From contig NZ_JAGLBG010000001.1 in NCBI RefSeq assembly GCF_018260405.1, positions 1-51,092 of the forward strand: DNA of 51,092 bases. Direction: 5' to 3'. Positions 1 to 6,636 of this stretch are shown here, piece after piece. Under the pieces are notes generated by a model that saw only the letters and a program-made list of their open reading frames with translations, did not search any database and was not told the origin of the DNA. This DNA is from Deinococcus sp. (GTDB lineage Bacteria; Deinococcota; Deinococci; Deinococcales; Deinococcaceae). Made by a program: the position numbers and the translations under genes. Within the stretch, counting starts at the first letter, position 1. Every line of letters starts with the position of its first letter.

Positions 1-116
1 CCGGCGGGAACGTCGGTCAGCGCGGGGACCTGGGCGGCGGCGACGGGTGCCGTTTGGGCACCCGCGAGACCGCCAAAGGTCAGGGCAGCGGTAAGCAGGA
101 ACAGACTTTTCTTCAT
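1..116 (-). CDS. slpA: S-layer protein SlpA, N-terminal part only
   Basis: Only the first 38 codons lie in the window; the gene continues past the left edge. The peptide starts MKKSLFLLTAALTFGGLAGA, a typical signal peptide (two lysines, hydrophobic core, small residues at the cleavage site). It is followed by a stretch ending VPALTDVPAG, which matches my memory of the D. radiodurans SlpA N-terminus just before its SLH domain. SlpA is a major envelope protein of Deinococcus that links the outer layers to peptidoglycan. A sigma70-like promoter lies about 170 nt upstream, giving a long 5' UTR, which fits a highly expressed surface protein. Other SLH-porin-like proteins could share such a start, but the match is close. 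Confidence 0.8.
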   Translation of the reverse strand, partial: MKKSLFLLTAALTFGGLAGAQTAPVAAAQVPALTDVPA

Positions 117-286
117 AGGGAACCCCCGTATAACAAATGCCCGCAGCAAGAAGTGGTTCTGGCCCTGATGAAGGTGGTGGGGCGAGTTGCCGTGTTTCCT
201 CTCCCGGGGTAGGCCGCCGTACTGCCCTTCTCTCTGCGTCACCTAACCTCTTCCCACTTTATGTGAAGAAAAAGTTAGATTGATGG

Positions 287-316
287 ATGATACAAGCGTG
301 ACAAACCTATGGTCAA
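287..316 (-). promoter_or_regulatory. Predicted slpA promoter (TTGACC-18-TATCAT)
   Basis: On the minus strand a -35 box TTGACC (311-316) and a -10 box TATCAT (287-292) are separated by 18 bp. Transcription would begin near 280, leaving an untranslated leader of about 165 nt before the slpA ATG. Both boxes are close to the sigma70 consensus. The start site itself is inferred. Confidence 0.5.
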
Positions 317-581
317 GCCTAAGCCCGGCTTGGCTCATGCTAGACGCTAAATCGGGTTTTTGCGCAGCACGACTAAAAACCGGATGAGGCCGGTATGTGA
401 GTTTTTACACGACTCCGTTAGTCCCAGGAGATGAGAGCCGCCCATTTCCCTTTACCTGCTGGATTCTGGCAACACTAGGCCCTCTTGCGCCTCTTTTATG
501 CGGACTACGGCTTGGATCTGGTAGTTTCGACTTCAAGCCGAGCGGAGGCGAGAAGGAAAACTACGGGTTTCGCGGTACAGG

Positions 582-742
582 CGGTGCCCTCTCGGGCAAA
601 ACGGACTCGCTGAACAAGCCTGCCCGCCTCTTGACCAAAACGGCCTCTTGGTCAGAACGGCACCCAGGCTGGGGCCTGACCGCACCCATGAAGAGGCCTG
701 TCCGCGTCCCGGCTGGACCAGAATTGAGCGGAATCTGTATGA
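582..742 (+). repeat. Dispersed repeat family B, copy 1 (longest)
   Basis: This copy shares with those at 5521-5600, 9265-9378 (inverted) and 20445-20530 the segments CTTGGTCAGAACGGCACC, TGGGGCCTGA and GAATTGAGCGGAAT. It is the longest copy and includes internal near-duplications of AAAACGGNCTC / CAGAACGGCACC. All copies are intergenic. It resembles the small noncoding repeats known from Deinococcus genomes. No function is visible. Confidence 0.65.
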
Positions 743-781
743 CAACGCTTCCGGGCAACATTTGCTCAGGGGCAAAACACG

Positions 782-787
782 TAAACT
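782..787 (+). promoter_or_regulatory. Leaderless -10 box TAAACT of the response regulator
   Basis: TAAACT ends 6 nt before the ATG at 794, so the transcript should start at or next to the start codon. There is no Shine-Dalgarno sequence in between. Confidence 0.55.
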
Positions 788-793
788 GCTCTT

Positions 794-1438
794 ATGATCC
801 GTGTCCTGTTGGTAGATGACCACGCCCTTTTTCGCCAGGGCCTGCGCAGTTTGCTGGAATCCGAAGGTATGCGGGTGATCGGTGAAGCCGCCAACGGGCG
901 TGAGGCGGTGCGGTACGCCGCCGAGACGCACCCGGACGTGATTCTGATGGACATCCAGATGCCTGAACTCGACGGGGTCAAGGCCACCCAGAGCATTCTG
1001 GAAATCAGTCCGGAGGCCAGGGTCATCATGATCACCATGTACCGCCAGGACCGTTACGTGTTCGAGGCGGTCAAGGCTGGGGCCAGGGGCTACATCCTGA
1101 AGGACGCCGACGCCACCACCCTGATCGACGCCATTACGCGCGTGGCCGGGGGCGAGGCGCTGCTCGACGCCGAGATGGCCCAGAACGTTCTCGACGACTT
1201 CCGCGACAAGCGCGAGGAATTGCCCAGCGAGAAGCACGCCGACCTGAACGAACGCGAAACCATGATTCTCAAGTTACTGGCGCAGGGCTTTTCTAACCAG
1301 GACATTGCCCTGCGGCTCGATATCAGCGAGAAGACCGTGCGTAACCGCCTCTCTGAAATTTTCACCAAGTTGCAGCTGAACAACCGCACGCAGGCCGCGC
1401 TGTACGCCATTCGTGAGGGCATCGCCAATCTTGAGTAA
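794..1438 (+). CDS. NarL/FixJ-type response regulator
   Basis: This 214-residue two-component response regulator acts in the cytoplasm as a phosphorylation-controlled transcription factor. Residues 1-115 are a receiver domain with the acidic pair D8-D9, phosphoacceptor D53 (in ILMDIQMPELDG), T81 and K103 (in GYILKD). Residues about 148-212 form a LuxR-type helix-turn-helix (LNERETMILKLLAQGFSNQD, then ISEKTVRNRLSEIFTKL). Length and domain order are typical of the family. The start is fixed by the TAAACT -10 box 6 nt upstream. No histidine kinase gene lies next to it, so the partner is unknown. The stop region overlaps the small downstream ORF. Confidence 0.9.
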   Translation: MIRVLLVDDHALFRQGLRSLLESEGMRVIGEAANGREAVRYAAETHPDVILMDIQMPELDGVKATQSILEISPEARVIMITMYRQDRYVFEAVKAGARGYILKDADATTLIDAITRVAGGEALLDAEMAQNVLDDFRDKREELPSEKHADLNERETMILKLLAQGFSNQDIALRLDISEKTVRNRLSEIFTKLQLNNRTQAALYAIREGIANLE

Positions 1439-1688
1439 AGCCAGAGGCGGGGAGAAGGCCCAGGGGTTCTCTAGCAGCGCCCCACGGACCTTTCGGGCGG
1501 GATGTGACCGGGAATGGATCGTCCAGTCGGCTGAACCGGACCTGGCCTACACCGAACAGGCCTTTCCCGAATGCCCGACCTGTCCGCACCGCGTCGAACC
1601 GGAGGGCGGGCCACCATTTTGCACCCTGCGCCCTGTGGGCACGCCGCATCCTTTTGCTGTGCTGGCCGGACTGACCGGCCTGGAGTGA
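1413..1688 (+). CDS. Small cysteine-containing hypothetical protein
   Basis: Frame of 91 codons starting with GTG inside the 3' end of the response regulator. A TTG at 1431, overlapping that gene's stop, is an alternative start and would suggest translational coupling. The first ~30 residues look unstructured. The C-terminal half contains FPECPTCPHR and later FCTL, which could form a small metal-binding or disulfide site. It ends HPFAVLAGLTGLE, a plausible folded terminus. I do not recognise the family. In favour of a real gene are the CxxC motif and the coupling; against it are its size and the overlap. Confidence 0.4.
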   Translation: MRASPILSKARGGEKAQGFSSSAPRTFRAGCDREWIVQSAEPDLAYTEQAFPECPTCPHRVEPEGGPPFCTLRPVGTPHPFAVLAGLTGLE

Positions 1689-1696
1689 AGGCGGAA

Positions 1697-2352
1697 TTGG
1701 GGACTTTGCGGCGCTGCTCTCGGCTGAGGGCTACAGCGACACGGTCAGTGATACAGTCGGCGGTATAGTCGGCGGCACAGTCGCGCTCCTAATCGGTGAT
1801 CTGGCAGGCCAGCACGATTAAAGTGCCTCTTCTGGTGCTGGCTTTACAGGCGGTTCAGGCGCGTGTGCTCGACCTGGACGGGCGTGTGGTCATACAGGCC
1901 AGTGACCGGGTACCGGGAGCGGGCGTCCTACATCAACTGGGCGCGGGCCTGGCCCCGAGCTGGCGCGACGTGCTGATGATCGCGGTCAGTCACCATACAG
2001 CAGCCAATCTGCTGATAGACCGCCTCGGAGTGACTGAAATCAACATGAATTTCGGGCGGCTGGGCCTGCGGAATACCCGGCAGGTCGGCAAGTTGGAGCT
2101 GCGCCTGTCAAATGGTCTAATTCAGGGTGAGTGGCTCGGTAAACCGTTGACCGCCCTGTTTCCCTGCTGGAACGTCAGCCGCTCCGCGACCTGATTGGCC
2201 GGGGGGTGGCCGCGTCACCTCCTGGGCAGGCTGGTGTACCGCTGTCTAAGAATGAAGAGCTCAGGGGCGTTCACCATGATGTCGGCCTGACCTATACGCG
2301 CCGTCCGCTGCTGGCCCGGCAACTGTGGCCCTTGCTCGCCACCTTTGGACAG
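1697..2352 (+). pseudogene. Decayed class A beta-lactamase-like serine hydrolase
   Basis: Pieces of one protein are readable in several frames. An N-terminal piece (GDFAALLSAEGYSD) is followed by the catalytic SxxK region ASTIKVPLLVLALQAV in another frame from about 1808. Next comes a segment with the VSHHTAANLLIDRLG region (the SDN-loop equivalent reads SHH). A C-terminal stretch, LLERQPLRDLIGRGV then LRGVHHDVGLTYTRRPLL, is read in a further frame up to about 2350. At least two frameshifts and the loss of the usual SDN motif argue against function. Intact family members are serine beta-lactamases or related hydrolases. The 3' end sits 20 bp from a MITE. A 12-bp tandem repeat near the 5' end lies close to the first frame change. 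Confidence 0.7.
1744..1779 (+). repeat. 12-bp tandem repeat, three units
   Basis: Units GTCAGTGATACA, GTCGGCGGTATA and GTCGGCGGCACA follow head to tail in the 5' part of the decayed beta-lactamase-like gene. A multiple-of-three unit would keep the frame, so the repeat itself need not have inactivated the gene. Confidence 0.6.
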
Positions 2353-2372
2353 GTTGCTCCTGCCTTCAGGGG

Positions 2373-2545
2373 CAGGGCAACCGCAAAGTCCCAAAATTGC
2401 AGAATGAACACTCCAATTTCTGTTTTTGGCACAAAAAGCGACTCTGAATCGAAGATCATCGAGTGATGAAAACAGACTTTTTCGATTCCATATCAGAAGC
2501 AATTTGATCCAGGTTGAAAATTGAACCGACTTTGCGGAAGCCCTG
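2373..2545 (+). mobile_element. 173-bp MITE, copy 1
   Basis: This segment is, as far as I can read, identical to the reverse complement of 22776-22948. Its ends form imperfect terminal inverted repeats: CAGGGCAACCGCAAAGTC on the left, and CAGGGCTTCCGCAAAGTC when the right end is read inward (16 of 18 positions match). The interior is AT-richer than the surroundings and has no transposase. No clear target duplication flanks this copy, unlike copy 2. It lies between the decayed beta-lactamase-like gene and the prfA promoter. Confidence 0.8.
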
Positions 2546-2586
2546 AGAATGAGGGCCGCTTTCAGCGCAGAGGCTGCCCCCGGCAG

Positions 2587-2592
2587 TAGACT
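2587..2592 (+). promoter_or_regulatory. Leaderless -10 box TAGACT before the prfA leader ORF
   Basis: TAGACT ends 6 nt before an ATG at 2599 with no Shine-Dalgarno between, the same geometry as at many genes in this window. It begins 42 nt after the end of the MITE. Confidence 0.5.
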
Positions 2593-2598
2593 GCGTTC

Positions 2599-2694
2599 AT
2601 GTTTCCTGTGTCAAGAGTTTATTGGTCTGTCTGGGGGCCGTCCGGCGCTGGAGCGCTGCGGCCCTCTGTTCCGTGGAAGGTGTGCGCCACGTGA
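2599..2694 (+). CDS. 31-codon leader ORF coupled to prfA
   Basis: ATG at 2599 directly follows a TAGACT -10 box, so it would be the first codon of a leaderless mRNA. The frame runs 31 codons (starting MFPVSRVYWSVWG) and stops at TGA 2692-2694, which overlaps the GTG start of prfA at 2691 (GTGA). The peptide has no recognised domain. A GGAAGG sequence (2675-2680) inside its 3' end can act as the ribosome-binding site for prfA. Its likely role is to bring ribosomes to the prfA start. This is inferred from layout only. Confidence 0.45.
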   Translation: MFPVSRVYWSVWGPSGAGALRPSVPWKVCAT

Positions 2695-3887
2695 GTTCGC
2701 GCCTGAATGAATTGAGCGCCGAATTTGGAATGGTCGAGCGTGCTCTGGGCGACCCGGCGGCGCTGGCCGATGGGCGCGAATACGCCCGCCTGACCAGACG
2801 GCACCGCGAACTGCTGCCCCTGGTGACGCTCTTGCGTGAGCAAGCTGGCCTGCAAGCCGACCTCGCCGGAGCGCGTGAGCTGCTGACCGACCCCGACATG
2901 CGCGAGATGGCGGCCCAAGAGGTGGGCAGTATCGAAGCCCGGCTGGCCGACTTGGCTGCCGAGATCGAGGTCTTGCTGCTGCCCACCGACCCCGACGACG
3001 GCAAGAGTGTGATTTTGGAGCTGCGGGCCGGGGCAGGCGGGGCCGAGGCCGGGCTGTTCGTGACCGACCTGCTGCGGATGTACAGCCGCTACGCCGAGGC
3101 GCACGGTCTGAAACTGAACGTGCTGGAAGCCAATGAGTCTGATCTGGGCGGGGCCAGCAAGGTCGTGGCCGAGGTCACGGGCGACGGGGTGAACGGAGCA
3201 GGCGCCTTCCGTGCCTTCAAGTGGGAACGCGGCGTTCACCGGGTGCAGCGCGTGCCCGCCACCGAGTCGCAGGGCCGGATTCATACCAGCACGGCCACGG
3301 TCGCCGTCATTCCCGAGGCCGAGCAAGACGAGATTCGTCTCGACCTTTCCGAGGTACGCTTCGACGTGTTCCGGTCGCAGGGGGCAGGCGGGCAGGGCGT
3401 GAACACCACCGACAGCGCGGTGCGGGCCGTCTTCCGGCCCGGCACGCCTGAGGAGCTGATCGTGGTCTGTCAGGATGGCCGTTCTCAGCTCAAGAACAAG
3501 GAAAAGGCCATCCAGGTGCTCGCCTCGCGCCTGGCCGAAAAGGAACGCGCCGTCCGTGAGGAAAAGGAACGCAGCGAACGCCAGGCTCAGGTGGGCACCG
3601 GGGACCGCTCCGAAAAAATCCGGACCTACAACTACCCGCAAAACCGCGTCACCGACCACCGCCTGGAAGGGGAAAACAAGAATTACCCGCTCGACAGCGT
3701 AATCGAGGGCCACCTGGGGCCGGTGGTGGCGGCGCTGGCCCGCGATGAGCGTGAGCGGCAGCTGCTGGCGATGTCGGATCAAGAAGGCGACAGACAGACA
3801 TTTTCACAGACACCTTCACAGGCAGATTCACGGGCGGGTTCAGGGGGAGCTGGGCAACAGGGAGCTGGGCAACATGGCGCGGCGTGA
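2691..3887 (+). CDS. prfA: Peptide chain release factor 1 (RF1)
   Basis: RF1 recognises UAA and UAG in the ribosomal A site and triggers peptide release. The frame shows the stop-codon-reading PAT tripeptide (P189-A190-T191, in RVPATESQGRIHTSTATV), which distinguishes RF1 from RF2. The catalytic GGQ is at residues 233-235 (GAGGQGVNTTDSAVR). The start is placed at GTG 2691, because GGAAGG lies 10 nt upstream and a leader ORF stop overlaps this codon; an in-frame GTG at 2682 is the alternative. At 398 residues it is about 40 longer than usual. The extra length is a C-terminal low-complexity tail encoded by tandem repeats after RERQLLAMS. Its 3' end overlaps the Nudix gene by 14 nt. Confidence 0.95.
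   Translation: MSSRLNELSAEFGMVERALGDPAALADGREYARLTRRHRELLPLVTLLREQAGLQADLAGARELLTDPDMREMAAQEVGSIEARLADLAAEIEVLLLPTDPDDGKSVILELRAGAGGAEAGLFVTDLLRMYSRYAEAHGLKLNVLEANESDLGGASKVVAEVTGDGVNGAGAFRAFKWERGVHRVQRVPATESQGRIHTSTATVAVIPEAEQDEIRLDLSEVRFDVFRSQGAGGQGVNTTDSAVRAVFRPGTPEELIVVCQDGRSQLKNKEKAIQVLASRLAEKERAVREEKERSERQAQVGTGDRSEKIRTYNYPQNRVTDHRLEGENKNYPLDSVIEGHLGPVVAALARDERERQLLAMSDQEGDRQTFSQTPSQADSRAGSGGAGQQGAGQHGAA
3803..3873 (+). repeat. Tandem repeats encoding the RF1 tail
   Basis: Four degenerate 12-bp units beginning TTCA (3803, 3815, 3827, 3839) are followed by two nearly identical 15-bp units of GGAGCTGGGCAACA plus one base (from 3846). All keep the prfA frame and encode a Ser/Gln/Gly/Ala-rich tail. 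The tail probably arose by slippage and is unlikely to be part of the RF1 fold. Confidence 0.6.
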
Positions 3888-4368
3888 CCTGCTGGTGGCC
3901 GCCGGAATCCTGCGTGACCGCTTTGGCCGGGTGCTGCTGGTGGGCAACGACTGGCAGGGGCAGGGGAGGGTGCGCCACACCTTGCCTGGTGGCGTCGTCG
4001 AGCACGGCGAAACGCTGCCCGAGGCGCTTTACCGCGAGATTTTCGAGGAAACGGGGCTTAAACTGACCGGCATCAATCACATGGCCTACACGGTGCATAT
4101 CGAGGACGAGCGCCGGGGCGAACGCGCGATTGCTGTGGCGTTCGAGGCCAACTGGGAAGGGCTGCTTAATCCGGCAGACCCAGACGGGTTTATTGTCGAG
4201 GCCAAGTTCTGTACCGTTGATGAGGCGCTCGACAAGCTCGATTCGCCGCCTATGCGTGAGCCGCTGGCCGACTACCTGCGGACGGGCGAGCCGGGGCGCT
4301 TTTACGCTTTCAAGGGTTGGGATGGGCGCGGCGGGCTGCGGATTCCGGCCCTGAGATCGCCGGGTTAG
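3874..4368 (+). CDS. Nudix hydrolase
   Basis: This 164-residue protein of the Nudix superfamily would hydrolyse a nucleoside diphosphate linked to another moiety; the substrate cannot be read from sequence. The Nudix box is visible at about residues 39-61: GGVVEHGETLPEALYREIFE followed by ETGL, i.e. GX5EX7REUXEEXG with U = I. The start at ATG 3874 (MARRDLLVAAGI) is chosen because the Nudix beta-sheet begins there and upstream codons belong to the prfA tail repeats. It overlaps prfA by 14 nt and is probably co-translated with it. Ten bases separate its stop from the PhzF gene. Confidence 0.85.
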   Translation: MARRDLLVAAGILRDRFGRVLLVGNDWQGQGRVRHTLPGGVVEHGETLPEALYREIFEETGLKLTGINHMAYTVHIEDERRGERAIAVAFEANWEGLLNPADPDGFIVEAKFCTVDEALDKLDSPPMREPLADYLRTGEPGRFYAFKGWDGRGGLRIPALRSPG

Positions 4369-4378
4369 GGGGAGCACC

Positions 4379-5290
4379 ATGACCAGAAATCGCCGGACGG
4401 AGCGTCTGATCGCCTATAGCGAGGTCAGCGCGTTTACTGGGACGCCGGGCCAGGGCAACCGCGCGGGCGTGGTTCTCGGCGCGGGCGAGCTTTCCGAGGA
4501 ACAGATGCAGAAGCTGGCCGCCTTTCTCGAAGCGCCCGAAACGGTGTTCGTCACCCGCTCCGAGAACGGGCTGGTGCGGGTGCGCTACTTCACGCCAACC
4601 CAGGAAGTCGAGTTCTGCGGCCACGCGACGGTGGCGCTGGGTCTGGTTCTGGCGCAGGCCGGGTACTGGGCAGGCGAGGCGCTGGAACTCGAAACGCTGG
4701 CGGGCCGGGTGCCGCTGCGCCTGGTCAGCGAGGCGGGGGTGCCCAGACAGGTCTGGATGCAGCAGTGTCGCCACGAAACGCGCCCAGTGCCGCGTGCCCT
4801 GCACAGCGAACTGGCCGAGGCCCTGGGCATCAGCGACCGCCTGATTCACCGTGGTTTGCCGCTGGTTGCCGCGTCTACCGGACTGTGGAGCGTGTTCGTG
4901 CCGCTGCTCGACGCCCTGGTGCTCGACGGCCTGGAACCCGATTTGCCCGCGCTGGAAGTGCTGAGTGGGGCGCTGGATGTGGGCAGCATCTACGCCTACG
5001 CTCCGCTGGGAGTCAACCGCTTTGCTGCGCGTGACTTTGCTCCGGCGCTGGGTATTCCTGAAGACCCGGTTACAGGCAGCGCGGGCGGCGCTCTGATGGG
5101 GCTGCTGGCCCGCGAAGGTCGCCTGCCTGTCCGGGGCGGGAACGCGGCGGGCACGATCTACCAGGGCCATGCAGTCGGCAGCCCCGGCGAGGTTGAGGTC
5201 GAAATCGAGATTCGTAACGATCAGGTTCTCGCCGTGCATGTGGGCGGTTGTGCGGTGCTCGACCGCGAGGGCTTCTGGCAGGAGGACTGA
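4379..5290 (+). CDS. PhzF-family isomerase-like protein
   Basis: 303 residues, the usual length for PhzF/YddE proteins, which have two similar diaminopimelate-epimerase-like halves. Landmarks are FTGTPGQGNRAGVVL near the N-terminus, the conserved glutamate in EAPETVFV (E54, equivalent to the catalytic Glu of PhzF), VEFCGHATVALG, and EDPVTGSAGGALMGLL in the second half. Most bacterial members are not phenazine enzymes and their substrates are unknown; no phenazine genes are nearby. GGGGGAG lies 5-10 nt before the ATG. It is the last gene of the prfA-Nudix-PhzF run. Confidence 0.85.
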   Translation: MTRNRRTERLIAYSEVSAFTGTPGQGNRAGVVLGAGELSEEQMQKLAAFLEAPETVFVTRSENGLVRVRYFTPTQEVEFCGHATVALGLVLAQAGYWAGEALELETLAGRVPLRLVSEAGVPRQVWMQQCRHETRPVPRALHSELAEALGISDRLIHRGLPLVAASTGLWSVFVPLLDALVLDGLEPDLPALEVLSGALDVGSIYAYAPLGVNRFAARDFAPALGIPEDPVTGSAGGALMGLLAREGRLPVRGGNAAGTIYQGHAVGSPGEVEVEIEIRNDQVLAVHVGGCAVLDREGFWQED

Positions 5291-5344
5291 GGCTGGCCGA
5301 AAGGTTGAGTCATCGGGCGACTGCTGACGGCGGGGCCGTTCCTA

Positions 5345-5468
5345 GAGCCGTTCTCCGAATGATGGGCACGTCGGAACAACACCGCCGCCCCCTTCATGCT
5401 ACGTCATGCTCTTTCTTGTTCACTCGTTCCACTCGGCAAAAAGAGCACCACCCTTTTGCAAAATGCTC
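5345..5468 (-). repeat. Dispersed repeat family A, copy 1
   Basis: Reverse-complement copy of the ~135-bp element also found at 11417-11555, 19805-19944 and 31810-31944. Ends read GAGC...GCTC. About 11 bp are missing relative to the other copies, removing one arm of the internal hairpin. Shared segments include CTCCGAATGATGGGCACGTC and TCTTGTTCACTCGTTCCACT (read on the plus strand here). Confidence 0.75.
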
Positions 5469-5520
5469 CAAAACCCTTCAACCCGAGCGGCCTCGTAGAG
5501 CGGCGCCCGTGAAGGGGCCT

Positions 5521-5600
5521 GGTCGCTGTCTTGGTCAAAACGGCACCCTTGAAGGGGCCTCACCGCTCCCAACTGCGGGCGGAATGGAGCGCAATTCATA
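5521..5600 (+). repeat. Dispersed repeat family B, copy 2
   Basis: Contains CTTGGTCAAAACGGCACC, AGGGGCCTCACCGCTCCCAA and TGCGGGCGGAATGGAGCG, matching the other family B copies. It lies just downstream of a family A copy. Confidence 0.6.
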
Positions 5601-5784
5601 GTAGTCTGGCGGCCTCAAAACAGAGGGTCGCCTACTCGCTGTACACTGCCCGGCGATGCTTTCCCTGCCGAGTTCCGTTTTGTTCGCCGCCTTAAGTAGC
5701 TGCCGGATAAAGAGGGCGTCATGATGCACCTCTTTCCAGAGTGCAGTGAGAAGGCAAAAAGGAGCTGCTGGTGGAAGCGGACCC

Positions 5785-5803
5785 GTAGAGCTGCGCCGCA
5801 GAG
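5785..5803 (+). repeat. Family F 19-mer GTAGAGCTGCGCCGCAGAG
   Basis: The same 19-mer occurs at 38856-38874 and inverted at 39100-39118. It contains the palindrome CTGCG-C-CGCAG and could form a short hairpin. Confidence 0.6.
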
Positions 5804-5866
5804 CGGATTCGGGCGCTCTCCCCGAGTACGCGCAACTGCAATCGCCAGCTTCTTACCAGGGGCCAC

Positions 5867-6544
5867 TTGAAGCCCTGGGTCTCGCTAGGCCGCGCCGCCA
5901 TTCCCGGCACGCAGGACGCCCTGGAGTTGTGGCAGCGCGAGGGCGAATTCAGTATGCGGATCGCCGGATACGTCACCGAGCTGATGAACAGCCGCCAGCA
6001 CGGCTCCGAGGAGGCTCTGGCAACCTACACCTGTCCGCTGGTGGCTTCCCGGCCCGCGCCGAGGGTGCTGGTTGGCGGCCTGGGCATGGGCTTTACGCTG
6101 GCGGCGGCGCTGAGCAGCCTGGGGCCGGACGCGCAGGTCACGGTGGCCGAACTGGTGCCCGAAGTTGTGGAGTGGAACCGGGGGCCGCTGGGCGAATGCG
6201 CGGGCAGGCCGCTGGACGATCCCCGCACGCGCGTGCATGTCGGTGACGTGGGGCGGCTGGTCCGCGAGTCGCCGGGGCTGTTCGACGCCGTGCTGCTCGA
6301 CGTGGACAATAGTCCTGAGGGAATGACCCACCAGGACAACGACTGGCTGTATTCGGCGGGCGGCCTGCGCTCGATCGCCCTGTCGCTGCGGCCCGGCGGC
6401 GTGCTGGGCGTCTGGAGTGTCGAGGACGTGCCCCGCTTTACTGCGGCCCTGCGCCGCGCGCGTTTCGGTGTCGAAGTGCGTAGGGCCAGGGCGCGTGGTG
6501 AACGCGGCGCGTGGCACACCATCTGGGTGGCGGTCAGGGGCTGA
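5867..6544 (+). CDS. Spermidine-synthase-like (AdoMet-fold) protein
   Basis: 225 residues starting with TTG at 5867 (reads KPWVSLGRAAIPGTQDAL after the first residue). GGGG lies 5 nt upstream. Residues about 66-81 (VLVGGLGMGFTLAAAL) form the glycine-rich nucleotide-binding loop, and E95 (VTVAELVPEVVEWNR) is the acidic residue after strand 2. LFDAVLLDVDNSPEG is the DxD-like motif seen in spermidine-synthase-like proteins. The N-terminal ELMNSRQHGSEEALA also fits that group. Polyamine synthesis is not shown; many such proteins are uncharacterised and may bind AdoMet or a derivative. Confidence 0.75.
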   Translation: MKPWVSLGRAAIPGTQDALELWQREGEFSMRIAGYVTELMNSRQHGSEEALATYTCPLVASRPAPRVLVGGLGMGFTLAAALSSLGPDAQVTVAELVPEVVEWNRGPLGECAGRPLDDPRTRVHVGDVGRLVRESPGLFDAVLLDVDNSPEGMTHQDNDWLYSAGGLRSIALSLRPGGVLGVWSVEDVPRFTAALRRARFGVEVRRARARGERGAWHTIWVAVRG

Positions 6545-6622
6545 ATCAGGCTGGCACCGTTGAGGTGGGCCGCAACCGGGTCTGCCACTGGCCCTGAAAG
6601 AATTTCTTAATCGGACTGGGAG

Positions 6623-6628
6623 TATACT
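6623..6628 (+). promoter_or_regulatory. Leaderless -10 box TATACT of secA
   Basis: TATACT ends 8 nt before the secA ATG. The same GTATACTCGC string precedes the MFS gene at 11608. No clear -35 box is visible. Confidence 0.5.
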
Positions 6629-6636
6629 CGCGTGTA

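Larger units (their letters stand above)
117..793. other. Intergenic region between slpA and the response regulator
   Basis: About 680 bp between two divergent genes. It holds the slpA leader and promoter (117-316), a family B dispersed repeat (582-742) and the TAAACT -10 box of the response regulator (782-787). The open frame across 397-819 has no recognisable product and runs through the repeat, so I do not treat it as a gene. Confidence 0.5.
5291..5866. other. Repeat-filled intergenic region
   Basis: 576 bp with no convincing gene. It holds an inverted family A repeat (5345-5468), a family B repeat (5521-5600) and a family F 19-mer (5785-5803). The promoter of the downstream methyltransferase-like gene is not obvious. 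Confidence 0.5.

Noticed and set aside
397..819. A 140-codon plus-strand frame upstream of the response regulator
   Set aside because: It runs through a family B repeat and overlaps the true start; no domain.
2619..3782. A 387-codon minus-strand frame across prfA
   Set aside because: Antisense shadow of RF1; the product resembles no family and the plus-strand gene is certain.
5341..5530. Short similar frames inside all family A repeats (MMGTSEKHRRPL-like)
   Set aside because: The similarity follows from nucleotide identity of the repeat copies. No start signals are conserved, and one copy carries a deletion that breaks the frame.
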